Assembly (NCBI GenBank): GCA_021232515.1
Contig: JAJPOQ010000140.1
Location: 94,645-158,644, forward strand
DNA: 64,000 nucleotides
Source of the DNA: Lentisphaeraceae bacterium
Lineage (GTDB): Bacteria; Verrucomicrobiota; Lentisphaeria; Lentisphaerales; Lentisphaeraceae
Direction: 5' to 3'
In this document: in pieces, positions 45,012-53,709 of the stretch
Layout: each line of letters begins with the position of its first letter
Numbering within the stretch: position 1 is the first letter of the stretch
Position numbers and translations under genes: made by a program
The notes under the pieces: model-generated
Told to the model about the DNA's origin: nothing
What the model saw: the letters and a program-made list of their open reading frames with translations, nothing else
The model's database searches: none

Positions 45012-45047
45012 ACCACCGTCCTCGGTGGTATAGGGTAATATTTTTTT
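45012..45047 (+). terminator. Probable terminator of the lipoyl/prenyl operon
   Basis: ACCACCG (45012-45018), loop TCCT, CGGTGGT (45023-45029), then a 7-base T run at 45041-45047. The T run is set back by 11 bases, so termination may be weak or the hairpin may act as an end-stabiliser. Confidence 0.5.
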
Positions 45048-45106
45048 GACAGGATTAACAATTATCCAAGAAACTACAAGAATAACTGGTATAACTTAAT
45101 TTTATT

Positions 45107-45997
45107 TTAAATAGACCAAAGTCTTCGAATTTCAACTAACTGTTTTCTTACCTCGAGAAAAGAGTTGAGTGTATACGTTCTATTTCCTAGAATTACTTTG
45201 TCTTGTTCAATAATTGCTTTCTTATGAGCAAAATCATTTCGCAAATCCTGAATTTCCTTAAGGTCAGAACTGTCATTATAAGACTTTTTAAGGTCATTTA
45301 AATTAAGAGCCTTTAGGATTTTACAAAAAGACATTCGAACTTTATTGAACTCAGATAACTTGTAGTCGGAAACGAGTATATTATACGTGAGTCCCTCATC
45401 ATTTAATGTATTAAGAGTAGAGCTCAACTGGGAAATAACTTTCTCTTTAAGACTGTCAAAAACTAAGGATTTTTGCTCAGGATCTAATTGATTAAAGTTT
45501 TCGATTACTTTATCTCTAAAAATAGAATCAGTTTGGCTTACTTCATCTAATAGTAGCCCTCTCATGTTATTGATATCAGACATGCGTTTGATATGATCTA
45601 AGACAATTGGATTGATTTCATTTTCAAAGTCTCGTCGAGATACTAGAAAAACTCCATCCACTTGGTTATCAAATAGTAATTTTCTTAACGATGGGACACC
45701 GTTTGAACTATAAAAAATCATGTCTGTGTAAATTTTTGAACGTAGTTCTTTCGCAATCGTAATTCCATTTTCGCTATCTTTGCCTAAGTCATAGTCAAAG
45801 ATGATAAAATCAAACTGATTGTAGTGATTTAGGTCTTCAGCAAGTTTAATGATATCTTCTTTAATTAATTTGGTTCTTTTTTCAACTTCTAGGTTAAAAC
45901 CATGATCAAATAACAATAACTCTAAAGCTTCTATACTGGCATCAATACCACCTTCGAATTGGTCATCTATCCAGAGGATTTTATAATCCAATTTCAT
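45107..45997 (-). CDS. Receiver-domain protein with C-terminal HEPN-like RX4H motif
   Basis: 296 residues. The N-terminal part (1-135) is a response-regulator receiver: acidic pair Asp11-Asp12 in ILWIDD, phospho-acceptor Asp68 in FIIFDYDLG, and Ser97-Ser98 for the switch. The Lys normally found near residue 120 is Arg in VSRRD. The C-terminal ~150 residues are helical and end with LRNDFAHKK (Arg253 to His258), the R-x4-H arrangement of HEPN ribonucleases and abortive-infection toxins. No DNA-binding domain is seen. It overlaps the upstream kinase-like gene by 4 bases. A phosphorylation-controlled RNase is the working idea; receiver domain likely, HEPN by motif only. Confidence 0.75.
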   Translation of the reverse strand: MKLDYKILWIDDQFEGGIDASIEALELLLFDHGFNLEVEKRTKLIKEDIIKLAEDLNHYNQFDFIIFDYDLGKDSENGITIAKELRSKIYTDMIFYSSNGVPSLRKLLFDNQVDGVFLVSRRDFENEINPIVLDHIKRMSDINNMRGLLLDEVSQTDSIFRDKVIENFNQLDPEQKSLVFDSLKEKVISQLSSTLNTLNDEGLTYNILVSDYKLSEFNKVRMSFCKILKALNLNDLKKSYNDSSDLKEIQDLRNDFAHKKAIIEQDKVILGNRTYTLNSFLEVRKQLVEIRRLWSI

Positions 45998-48576
45998 TTT
46001 GAAACTCTCATAATAAATTCTGCCCCTTTCCCTTTAGTTGTTTTATTAATTAAAATTTCACCATGCATTGCTTTTATATAATCTTGGCAAAAATATAAAC
46101 CTAACCCCGAACCACTCGTTCGTGTAAAGCCTTTCTCAAAAATCCTGTCAATTTCAATAATTGAATTATCAAGACCTTGACCATCATCTAGTATTGACAT
46201 TTCAAAGTAATCTTCATGAACTTGCATCGAAAATTTTATAGTAGTTGCCTGAGCCTTTGCGGCATTACTGATAAAGTTATCTAGGACAATACCCATTTTA
46301 ATTGGTGAAAACCGTAGTTTGAGGCTTGGTAGGGTGTCTTCATTTAAAATTTCAATCTGGATTTTATCTTGAAAAATAGGCACGATATCTCGTAGGTAGC
46401 CATAAATGAATTTTGGGAAATCTTCTGTTATTTCTCCAGAATCTAAACGGAAATTCGCATCTGTTGCGAGTTTGGAAGTAACAAGTATTTTTTCAGTTGT
46501 ATTTAGTAAATCCAAAAATATTTCCTCAACATCGTCGAGACTCTTTATCATTCCTCGATTTATTTTCTTTAATGTTGTAGATATTTTTGTCCTATTGTTG
46601 GACGCATACATAATTATCTGATGCATAAAATTCTCTAGATCATCTTTTTCTCGAAAAGTAGATTTAGTTAAAAATAGACTTCTATTTTTTTCTTCCTCGT
46701 ATGCAAGCGTAACAAGTTCTTTTTTTTCTTTTTCTTCCGCTTCTCTTTTTTCAGCAGCTTCTTTTTTTTCTTTTTCTTCCGCTTCTCTTTTTTCAGCAGC
46801 TTCTTTTTTTTCTTTTTCTTCCGCTTCTCTTTTTTCAGCTCTAAGAGTTTCTAGTTCGGCAGCTTCACGTTTTTCTTTTTCTTCCGCTTCTCTTTTTTCG
46901 GCAGCTTCACGTTTTTCTTTTTCTTCCGCTTCTCTTTTTTCGGCAGCTTCACGTTTTTCTTTTTCTTCCGCTTCTCTTTTTTCGGCGGCCTCACGTTTGG
47001 CTTGAGCTTCTAAAAATCTAGCTTCTAAATTTTTGACTGATTTTGAAAGGTTTCTATCTGATGTTTTTTGGGCAATATCATTAAGGTCTGATATGAATTT
47101 ACTTTGAGGTGCTTCTAGCTTTTCGTTATATAAATCGACAAGATCTTTATTGTAATCGATTATCTCTAGATTCTTTTGGTGAGAAAGTGATTTAATTAAT
47201 TGTATGAAATCAATCTTACTTCCTAAATGAAGTTTTGCTTCAACATCAAGAGTTTCGGATTCTTGGTCAGCCTTTAAATCTTCTCTTGCTTTGTCAGCTT
47301 TGGAAATAGCATCTTCACCTTCACCAAAGTAATTCTTTCTTTTAAAAGCTTCTCCCCAAAGGACTCCGGCAACATAACGTTCTAGGCGTCGATGTGCTAA
47401 AGTAAAAGTTTCAATTATTTCATCATAACCTTTAGTCTTTACTAGACCTCCATCTCGACTAGATACTTCTTTGAACTGTGATGAATTATCTGTAGTTATG
47501 TCTACACGACCAAACAAATCTCTAGTACCAAGGAACCTGTTATAACCTTGTTGTTTACGGAAATCCACTCCCCAGCTATCATCACCTTCATTACCATAAG
47601 GTTGAACTCTGAAGCCATTTTTAAAAAGAAAGATAGATCCAAACTTTTTGGGTTGAATTCCCATTTTTAAAGAAAAGTTGTGTTTTGCTTTTCTGTTTAA
47701 ATAGTACAAGTCTATTTGAGAATCAGTCAAATACTCGAGATCTGAAGCTTCTTCTAGTATATGATAAATGAGTTCTCCACGATCTTTAATAATCGTCTCG
47801 ATCTTACCATCATTAATTATCATACTTAAATGCGACGTTTTAAGTGTGAGTATATCTAATATCGCATTTTTTACCGATCCGTTTATCTTGTCACGGTCTG
47901 GAACAATATTTCCCTTTTTATCAAGGATGTCGCTCTTTTTTTCCCTTTCACAAATGATTTCAATTTCAAAATCATTTGAATCACTAAAAGGATTTATTAA
48001 TTTCTCTAAAGAATGCTTTAAAGATTTTATATCTTCACGAGACCATTCATTACTTAGTTCAAGGATTTCAAAAACAGTTCCTGAATCTGAATTTTCTGGG
48101 AAGGCTTTTTTTGTTTTGGTCAGGGTTGTGTGAGGAATAGATACGGTGCCAAACTCATTAGATTGGTCGACTTCAAATTTCGACCATTCAACTATTAACT
48201 TTTCCACAGTTTGAGAGTCACGGACTGAAGTTTGAAGAATAACTTTTTTACCTAGTCGATCACTTGAGAAGCGTCCAATCCCTTTCGCACCCGCAAAGTG
48301 TTTTCGGTTTTGAATTGCATCTCGATAATTCTTATCTTCAGTATTATCTTTTTTTCCGGAAAATCCAAGGAATAACCATTTATCTCTTATATCTTCGAAG
48401 GTCATTCCTTTACCATTGTCAGCTATAATGATTCGGTCATCTTCAAAGGTTATTTTTACTTTTGTAGCGTGTGCATCATAGGAGTTTTTGACCAACTCAA
48501 ATATGGCAATGTTATTACTTGTGATGAGGTCTTTACCAACAATGTCTTTTAGAGCTGAACTTACCTTAAACTCCAT
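45994..48576 (-). CDS. Dual GHKL ATPase / histidine-kinase-like protein with repetitive coiled coil
   Basis: 860 residues with two ATPase domains. The N-terminal one (about 1-240) is of the Hsp90/MORC/MutL type: N box ELVKNSYDAHA (27-37), G1 DNGKGM, G2 GAKGIGRFSSDRLG (96-109). A middle domain follows, then a coiled coil (about 525-620) made of 14-residue repeats KREAAEKREAEEKE. The C-terminal part (about 630-860) resembles a histidine kinase core: a possible phospho-His in ENFMHQI (about 650), N box VLDNFISNAAKA, G1 DDGQGLD and G2 GSGLGLYFC. It is cytoplasmic, with no membrane segment or periplasmic sensor. It is coupled to the methyltransferase (11-base overlap) and to the receiver protein (4-base overlap). 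Confidence 0.85.
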   Translation of the reverse strand: MEFKVSSALKDIVGKDLITSNNIAIFELVKNSYDAHATKVKITFEDDRIIIADNGKGMTFEDIRDKWLFLGFSGKKDNTEDKNYRDAIQNRKHFAGAKGIGRFSSDRLGKKVILQTSVRDSQTVEKLIVEWSKFEVDQSNEFGTVSIPHTTLTKTKKAFPENSDSGTVFEILELSNEWSREDIKSLKHSLEKLINPFSDSNDFEIEIICEREKKSDILDKKGNIVPDRDKINGSVKNAILDILTLKTSHLSMIINDGKIETIIKDRGELIYHILEEASDLEYLTDSQIDLYYLNRKAKHNFSLKMGIQPKKFGSIFLFKNGFRVQPYGNEGDDSWGVDFRKQQGYNRFLGTRDLFGRVDITTDNSSQFKEVSSRDGGLVKTKGYDEIIETFTLAHRRLERYVAGVLWGEAFKRKNYFGEGEDAISKADKAREDLKADQESETLDVEAKLHLGSKIDFIQLIKSLSHQKNLEIIDYNKDLVDLYNEKLEAPQSKFISDLNDIAQKTSDRNLSKSVKNLEARFLEAQAKREAAEKREAEEKEKREAAEKREAEEKEKREAAEKREAEEKEKREAAELETLRAEKREAEEKEKKEAAEKREAEEKEKKEAAEKREAEEKEKKELVTLAYEEEKNRSLFLTKSTFREKDDLENFMHQIIMYASNNRTKISTTLKKINRGMIKSLDDVEEIFLDLLNTTEKILVTSKLATDANFRLDSGEITEDFPKFIYGYLRDIVPIFQDKIQIEILNEDTLPSLKLRFSPIKMGIVLDNFISNAAKAQATTIKFSMQVHEDYFEMSILDDGQGLDNSIIEIDRIFEKGFTRTSGSGLGLYFCQDYIKAMHGEILINKTTKGKGAEFIMRVSK
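46714..47000 (-). repeat. In-frame 42-bp minisatellite encoding the coiled coil
   Basis: The string CTTCCGCTTCTC recurs at 46734, 46776, 46818, 46881, 46923 and 46965: spacing is 42 bases except for one 63-base step. 42 bases are 14 residues (two heptads). Two sub-arrays differ (TTCAGCAGC with TTCTTTTTTT versus TTCGGCAGC with TTCACG), implying separate expansions. Copy-number change would lengthen or shorten the coiled coil without a frameshift. Confidence 0.9.
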
Positions 48577-49780
48577 TGAGAAGTTCCTTTAAAGTCTCAC
48601 CGGCTTGCTCTCCAAATAGTGGTGGGATTGCATTCCCTATTTGAGAATAACGAGGCACTTCTTTAACTCTCATAGGTCCACCTGTTGTATATTTTCCCTT
48701 CATTTCATAAGAATCTGGAAAAGACTGAATACGAGCATATTCTCTGACAGTCAAAATACGCGGTTCACAATAGTGAATATAATCATCAGGTAAGGTAGTT
48801 AGAGTTGGGGTAACAGTCTCTGGATCTAGCAGCTTAGTACTACATTTCTTTAACTTGAAATGAGTTCGATAAGCAGCGGCAGTCAATTTATGCTCTATTG
48901 CATAAGAGAAACGATCCACAGTTTTTTGCTTATGTTTTACCAGACGATGACTATCAACAACATGATTTTCAACATCAAGCCCTTTTCTCATTCGCCGTTG
49001 ATAAGAACCTTTCTTAGGTCCGTACAGTCCATTTTCAAAACCTTTTGTATCAGCAGACTCTACCTTTCCGTACGATGTGCATAAGTCGCCAATAGCATCT
49101 TCTAGAGTAGGCTTTTGTTTTAGTCTATTCTTCCTGAGAAAGCTCTTACTAAAGTAAGGTAGTTTTTCAAAAAATGACTTCGCGGCTGATGAATTTGATA
49201 ACTCACTCTTTTTCACCGCGACTAAAATAAAGCGAGTACGACTTTGTGGAACACCAAAATTCTTAAAGTTTAGTAGTTCTCCTTCAACGTCATAACCTAA
49301 TTCAGTTAACTTTTCGACAATGTAATGTGAGTAGACCTTCTGGGTATGGTCTCCTTTAAAGGCTTTGGTGAAACCTCTGACATTTTCAAAAAAGATAATT
49401 TTAGGCTCAACCAGTTTAATGAACTCTATATAAGAATCAATTAAACTATTTCGTTCATCTTTATAGTTGCGCCTCCCAGCAGTTGAGAAGCCTTGACAAG
49501 GTGGACCTCCAGCAACGAGATCAATAGAGCCTTTAAGCGCATTAAGTTGCGAAGAATACTGATTAAGCAAATCATTGATATCGAGAGCTGTTTTCGGAAG
49601 CCAATTTGGCCAAGAAAAGTGTTGTACTTTATTGATTAAATTATGTTCAAGAGTCAAAAATGCATCTGGACTCTTTTCTACTGCAAATAATCCCTTCCAA
49701 CCTGCATTGTGCAACCCGAGACCCAAGCCGCCACACCCAGAAAATAAATCAATGTAAGTAAAATTATTTTTCGCCTGCAT
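48566..49780 (-). CDS. DNA (cytosine-5-)-methyltransferase
   Basis: 404 residues with all m5C methyltransferase motifs in standard order: I (DLFSGCGGLGLGL), IV (GGPPCQGFSTAGRR, catalytic Cys95), VI (ENVRG), VIII (QSRTRF), IX (RILTVREYARIQSFPDSY) and X (QIGNAIPP). Target sequence is unknown. There is no restriction endonuclease gene next to it; instead the GHKL and receiver genes follow, overlapping. It may mark self DNA for the cassette, or be an orphan enzyme carried with it. The upstream 262-base gap to selO has only a short inverted repeat (AGAGAA/TTCTCT, 49864-49885). Confidence 0.95.
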   Translation of the reverse strand: MQAKNNFTYIDLFSGCGGLGLGLHNAGWKGLFAVEKSPDAFLTLEHNLINKVQHFSWPNWLPKTALDINDLLNQYSSQLNALKGSIDLVAGGPPCQGFSTAGRRNYKDERNSLIDSYIEFIKLVEPKIIFFENVRGFTKAFKGDHTQKVYSHYIVEKLTELGYDVEGELLNFKNFGVPQSRTRFILVAVKKSELSNSSAAKSFFEKLPYFSKSFLRKNRLKQKPTLEDAIGDLCTSYGKVESADTKGFENGLYGPKKGSYQRRMRKGLDVENHVVDSHRLVKHKQKTVDRFSYAIEHKLTAAAYRTHFKLKKCSTKLLDPETVTPTLTTLPDDYIHYCEPRILTVREYARIQSFPDSYEMKGKYTTGGPMRVKEVPRYSQIGNAIPPLFGEQAGETLKELLNGV

Positions 49781-50042
49781 TTGCCACTAATTGAAGTTTA
49801 ATTTAAGGTTACTTACTGGTACTTCTTAAACTCAAAACTGTATATAGTGGTTGGTCATTTAAAAGAGAAATTACTAATATTCTCTCATAGTGAATGAGTA
49901 TAAGGACAGCTTAGCGGCTTAACGTCTTTGCGAGAAACAGTTCTCTATCAAAAATATCCTGCTTTGAATCTCTGTACGAAATTACTTTTTTGTGTCTTTC
50001 GTGTGTTTAGTGGACGATATACTCTTTAAATTGATCGACAGG

Positions 50043-51512
50043 TTAAGTTCCACAGAAAGTGGCTTTTACTTCTTGTTCAGGTTCTGGGGGAACGGAGTAT
50101 TGATCTAGTTCTTCTTGATATGTGAAAGGTTGCTTTAGAACTTTGTTCATCTCATGGAATACACTCAAATCGCCATCATTTGCCTTTTCAATAGCTCTTT
50201 CGACTTGGTGATTTCTAGGAATGTAGAGTGGGTTACTCTTATTCATCTTTTCGATGACTTGTTTATTTGTGAGATCTTCTTCTTTAAGTCTACTAAACCA
50301 GTTTTCTTTAATTTTCTTAAAGCTTTCAGTCTCATGGAAATGTTCAGATTCCTTGCCATCAAGTACCTCAGTAAGGTTTCTAAAAGAAAGTGTGAAGTCT
50401 AGTTGTTCTTCCTCCATGTAGTCTAAGAAAGAATTGATGAGCTTTTCATCTTCACTTTTTGCGACTAAACCAAACTTTGCGCTCATGATTTGGAGCCATT
50501 CTTGTTTGAAGAGAGCACCTATCTGAGAAAGCTCTGAGTTTAGAAGTTTAACCGCGTCGTCACGGTCTTTGGACATAAGTGGGATAAGACAGTCAGCTAG
50601 TCGACAAAGGTTCCAGCCGACAATTGAAGTTTGGTTTGTATATGAGTAGCGACCGTTTGAGTCAATTGAGCTGAAGACCTTATTTGAATAATAGTTATCC
50701 ATAAAAGCACATGGACCAAAGTCGATTGTTTCTCCAGAGACAGTGGTGTTGTCAGTGTTCATAACACCGTGAATAAATCCTAGACTCATCCACTTAGCAA
50801 CCAAAGAAACTTGCGCCTTGGCAACACTTTTTAGAAACATGAGTGCTGGGTTTAAAGCTTCGTTACTTTCTTTTATCTGTTCATTTATCTCAGGATAGTG
50901 TCGAGCGATAGAGTAGTCGAGAAGGGCGATAAGTGCCTCTAGGTTTCCCTTATTTGCAAAGTACTGAAAAGTGCCGATGCGAATGTGACTTGCAGCTACA
51001 CGTGTAAAAACTCCTCCGGGAAGTTCGCCTTCGCGGCGATAGACATAGTCACCAGTGTTAACCGCGGCTAGAGAACGAGTTGCTGGTACACCGAGATGGT
51101 ACATAGCTTCACTGACGATATATTCACGAATGACCGGTCCAAGAGCAGATAGTCCATCGCCATTTCTTGAAAATGGAGTAGGGCCAGAGCCTTTCAGTTG
51201 AACATCGAAACGCTTGCCTTGTGGGTTGACGACTTCACCAAGTAACATGGCGCGACCATCACCGAGTTGAGGTACAAAGTTGCCGAATTGATGAGCGGCA
51301 TAAACCATAGAAAGAGGTTGAGAGCCTTCAAGGAGAGTTTGTCCGCTAAATACCAGCGCCAATTCTTCAGGAGACATGTCTTTTAAGTCTAGGCCTAGTT
51401 CTTCAGCAAGATCTTTATTGAAGGCTAATAAACTTGGATTTGAAAACTCTTGAGCACTGACTTCTGCAAAAAAGTTGATAGGGAGTTTGGCGTAAGTATT
51501 GTCAAAGTTCAT
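50043..51512 (-). CDS. selO: Protein adenylyltransferase SelO (YdiU)
   Basis: SelO is a pseudokinase-fold enzyme that AMPylates proteins in redox control. The 489 residues include YAAHQFGNFVPQLGDGRA, VQLKGSGPTPFSRNGDG (nucleotide loop), VIREYIVSEAM, GFIHGVMNTDNT (metal site) and a C-terminal CGT, the Cys position that is selenocysteine in eukaryotes. Length is typical. The start has no good ribosome site; the sequence after it matches the family. Monocistronic. Confidence 0.94.
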   Translation of the reverse strand: MNFDNTYAKLPINFFAEVSAQEFSNPSLLAFNKDLAEELGLDLKDMSPEELALVFSGQTLLEGSQPLSMVYAAHQFGNFVPQLGDGRAMLLGEVVNPQGKRFDVQLKGSGPTPFSRNGDGLSALGPVIREYIVSEAMYHLGVPATRSLAAVNTGDYVYRREGELPGGVFTRVAASHIRIGTFQYFANKGNLEALIALLDYSIARHYPEINEQIKESNEALNPALMFLKSVAKAQVSLVAKWMSLGFIHGVMNTDNTTVSGETIDFGPCAFMDNYYSNKVFSSIDSNGRYSYTNQTSIVGWNLCRLADCLIPLMSKDRDDAVKLLNSELSQIGALFKQEWLQIMSAKFGLVAKSEDEKLINSFLDYMEEEQLDFTLSFRNLTEVLDGKESEHFHETESFKKIKENWFSRLKEEDLTNKQVIEKMNKSNPLYIPRNHQVERAIEKANDGDLSVFHEMNKVLKQPFTYQEELDQYSVPPEPEQEVKATFCGT

Positions 51513-51593
51513 AAGGAGCGATGTTCTCTCAGGTGATTTTTTAGGGAGAATATATTTGAACTCGCTCTTAATACAATAAGTGGCTGAATGAAC

Positions 51594-52244
51594 TTATTTA
51601 ATGGGAACTCTTTTAGAAAGTATGTTTTTGGGAGTGAGTTCTTTGATGATTTCCTTGATTGAAACTGCGATTTCAAAATCTGGATTTTCTTTTTGAGTTT
51701 CTAAATAAGAAATGATGCTCGAACCTTTGCTAAGAAGATCTTTTTTGGCGGCTTTTCTTTCGCGAAATTTTGAGGCTCCGAGCTGCTTTATAAGTTGGTT
51801 GACTTCATTTTTTAGCTTCTCATCGAGAGTTACATTTTTCGCTTTCAATTTGATTAAGCCAAAGATTCCTTTTTGTCGTTTAAATTCCTGTGAAGATATA
51901 GAAGCTACATGCCCATCCTCAAATACAGCCCAGTAACTATCGGCTACAGGTTTGTTTGTTACTGCTAAAAGCATTCTTTGATTGCCAGTATATTTATAAC
52001 CAGGTTGAATAAAGTGAAATTTTTCAACTTTTCCTGTTTCTGGGTGAACGTAAGTTTTTATGGATTCGTCTACATCAACAGCTTGAGGGGTTGGGATAGT
52101 GTCAGTTGTACCGTCAGTAAAGTACATGGCGTAAGTCGTACCTATTTGTTTTAGCCGTGACATGGTGTGAGCGAGTTTTTTGTTATCCACTTCCGCAAAC
52201 AGCGAACAAGTAAAAAGAAAAGTGAGTAGAAGAAGTCGTTTCAT
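51594..52244 (-). CDS. Secreted pseudopilin-like C-terminal domain protein
   Basis: 216 residues with a signal peptide (cleavage after SLFA). The middle part, ending in YWAVFEDGHVASISSQEF (about 115-132), is like the C-terminal region of the pseudopilins common in Lentisphaerota, where a DGHV motif closes the domain; LKQIGTTYAMYFTDG (about 32-46) also fits. The last 70 residues (LGASKFRERKAAKKDLLSKG) resemble a HEAT-like helix pair seen in other PVC secreted proteins. No pilin helix is present, so this is not a true pseudopilin. Function unknown. Confidence 0.68.
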   Translation of the reverse strand: MKRLLLLTFLFTCSLFAEVDNKKLAHTMSRLKQIGTTYAMYFTDGTTDTIPTPQAVDVDESIKTYVHPETGKVEKFHFIQPGYKYTGNQRMLLAVTNKPVADSYWAVFEDGHVASISSQEFKRQKGIFGLIKLKAKNVTLDEKLKNEVNQLIKQLGASKFRERKAAKKDLLSKGSSIISYLETQKENPDFEIAVSIKEIIKELTPKNILSKRVPIK

Positions 52245-52417
52245 CTTGAGTCCCTTAGAGTTTTGGTAAGACACTTTAGCTTGGAATTTTAACTCTGCCC
52301 ATGAGTCAAAGTTAATGAATGATGAAAAATGTTGTATATATAGATACTTCGTTGCTGTAAAGACAGAGATTTCATTTATGTTTACCTACGTTGCATTTAT
52401 GAAAAAAGGTTTGTCTT

Positions 52418-53641
52418 ATGTTTAAACTCTCTACGTTTTTTATACTCTTTCTCTCACTGTTAAGTCACACTCATGGTCAAGGCTGGCCAAAGTTTCTAGG
52501 TCCAAATGGCAATGACATAGTTGAGGAAGGTGAAAAGTTCACTAGCGATTTATCTAAATGGTCTAAAGTTTGGGAAAATAAAATAGGCCTTGGTTATAGT
52601 GCCGTTGCTGTTTCTGGTAATCAAGCTTTCACGATGGGACACAACAATAAGACAAAAGAAACTCTCCATTGTTTTGATGCAAAGACGGGAAAAACTCTTT
52701 GGACACATACTTACAAAGGAGCTTTGATCAACAAACTTCACAAAGGTGGGCCGAACTCGACTCCAACAATTGAAGGTGAGTTTGTATATATTCTTGGTAA
52801 AGGCGGCAGTGCTTTTTGTCTAGAAAAAGCTAGTGGTAAAGTGGTTTGGCAAAAAGATCTACTAAAAGAAATGGAGATACCTCAGCCAGCGTTTGGCCTT
52901 TCATCTTCTCCAGTGATTTATAAAGACTGGGTTATTTACTCTGCAGCTAAAACACTAGTTTTAAATAAAAAGACTGGAGAGAAAGTTTGGTTAAGTAAAA
53001 ATACTTCGAAAGAAGAAGCTGCTTACCATTCTGCACATGCGACGCCAGTTATTTTCACTAAAGGTGGAGTTGAGTACATCACATTTTTTGTTGGTACTGG
53101 CTTAGAGATTTTGAAGTTAGCTGATGGTGCATTTGTAGCTCGTCACGATATGAAGGCTGAGTACAATATGACGGCAACGACTCCTATTGTTATGAATGAA
53201 GGTGGTCGCATCTTTATTTCTTGGAATCGCTACTCAGAAATGCTCGACTTCGATGGCAAGTCTCTTAAATCTGCTTGGAAGAAAAAAGACTATACACACA
53301 CTATGCAAAACAGTGTTTTGATCGATGGTGTTATCTATGGAACTCATGGTAAAGATCGCGGCAAGAGAACTAGTTTCATGGCGTTAGATGCAAATACCGG
53401 CAAAACTATTTATGAGAAGAAAGGTTTTCGTTGGTCTCAGATCACAGTGGTAGGAACGACTATTTTTTGTATGAATGTCGATGGTAACTTGGTGACGGTT
53501 AAAGTCAATCCTAAGAAGTTTGAAGAGGTCTCAACTTTGTCAATCCTTTCAAGTGTCTGTTGGACAAAGGTAACTTATGCAAATGGGCGTTTTTATTGTC
53601 GAAATGACGAAGGTCGAGTTGTTTGTTACGCCGTTAGATAA
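52418..53641 (+). CDS. Secreted PQQ-type beta-propeller protein
   Basis: 407 residues with a signal peptide (cleavage after SHTHG). WPKFLGPNGNDIV at the mature start and repeated ALDANTGKTIYEK, CFDAKTGKTLWTH and CLEKASGKVVWQK blades are those of PQQ-like propellers of the kind abundant in the PVC group. The catalytic calcium/PQQ ligands of alcohol dehydrogenases are not evident, so binding or scaffolding is more likely than oxidation. Its transcript ends at the hairpin at 53671. Confidence 0.85.
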   Translation: MFKLSTFFILFLSLLSHTHGQGWPKFLGPNGNDIVEEGEKFTSDLSKWSKVWENKIGLGYSAVAVSGNQAFTMGHNNKTKETLHCFDAKTGKTLWTHTYKGALINKLHKGGPNSTPTIEGEFVYILGKGGSAFCLEKASGKVVWQKDLLKEMEIPQPAFGLSSSPVIYKDWVIYSAAKTLVLNKKTGEKVWLSKNTSKEEAAYHSAHATPVIFTKGGVEYITFFVGTGLEILKLADGAFVARHDMKAEYNMTATTPIVMNEGGRIFISWNRYSEMLDFDGKSLKSAWKKKDYTHTMQNSVLIDGVIYGTHGKDRGKRTSFMALDANTGKTIYEKKGFRWSQITVVGTTIFCMNVDGNLVTVKVNPKKFEEVSTLSILSSVCWTKVTYANGRFYCRNDEGRVVCYAVR

Positions 53642-53670
53642 TTCCAGACTTAGGATTGTATTCTTAGGCT

Positions 53671-53709
53671 GACCGTTCATGTTGCCAGCCAATAAATGAA
53701 CGGTCTTTT
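53671..53709 (+). terminator. Terminator hairpin abutting the DMT transporter start
   Basis: GACCGTTCAT (53671-53680) pairs perfectly with ATGAACGGTC (53696-53705), followed by TTTT and then ATG 53710. It ends the propeller transcript and lies directly against the next start codon. Confidence 0.7.

Noticed and set aside
46714..47000. Regular repeats that could suggest a CRISPR array
   Set aside because: They are in-frame 42-bp units inside a long coding region, without unique spacers between them.
48566..49780. Classic type II restriction-modification system
   Set aside because: No endonuclease gene is adjacent; the next two genes are signalling-type proteins.
49864..49885. AGAGAA/TTCTCT inverted repeat upstream of the DNA methyltransferase
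   Set aside because: Six-base arms with a ten-base gap in A+T-rich DNA are expected by chance; not listed as an operator.
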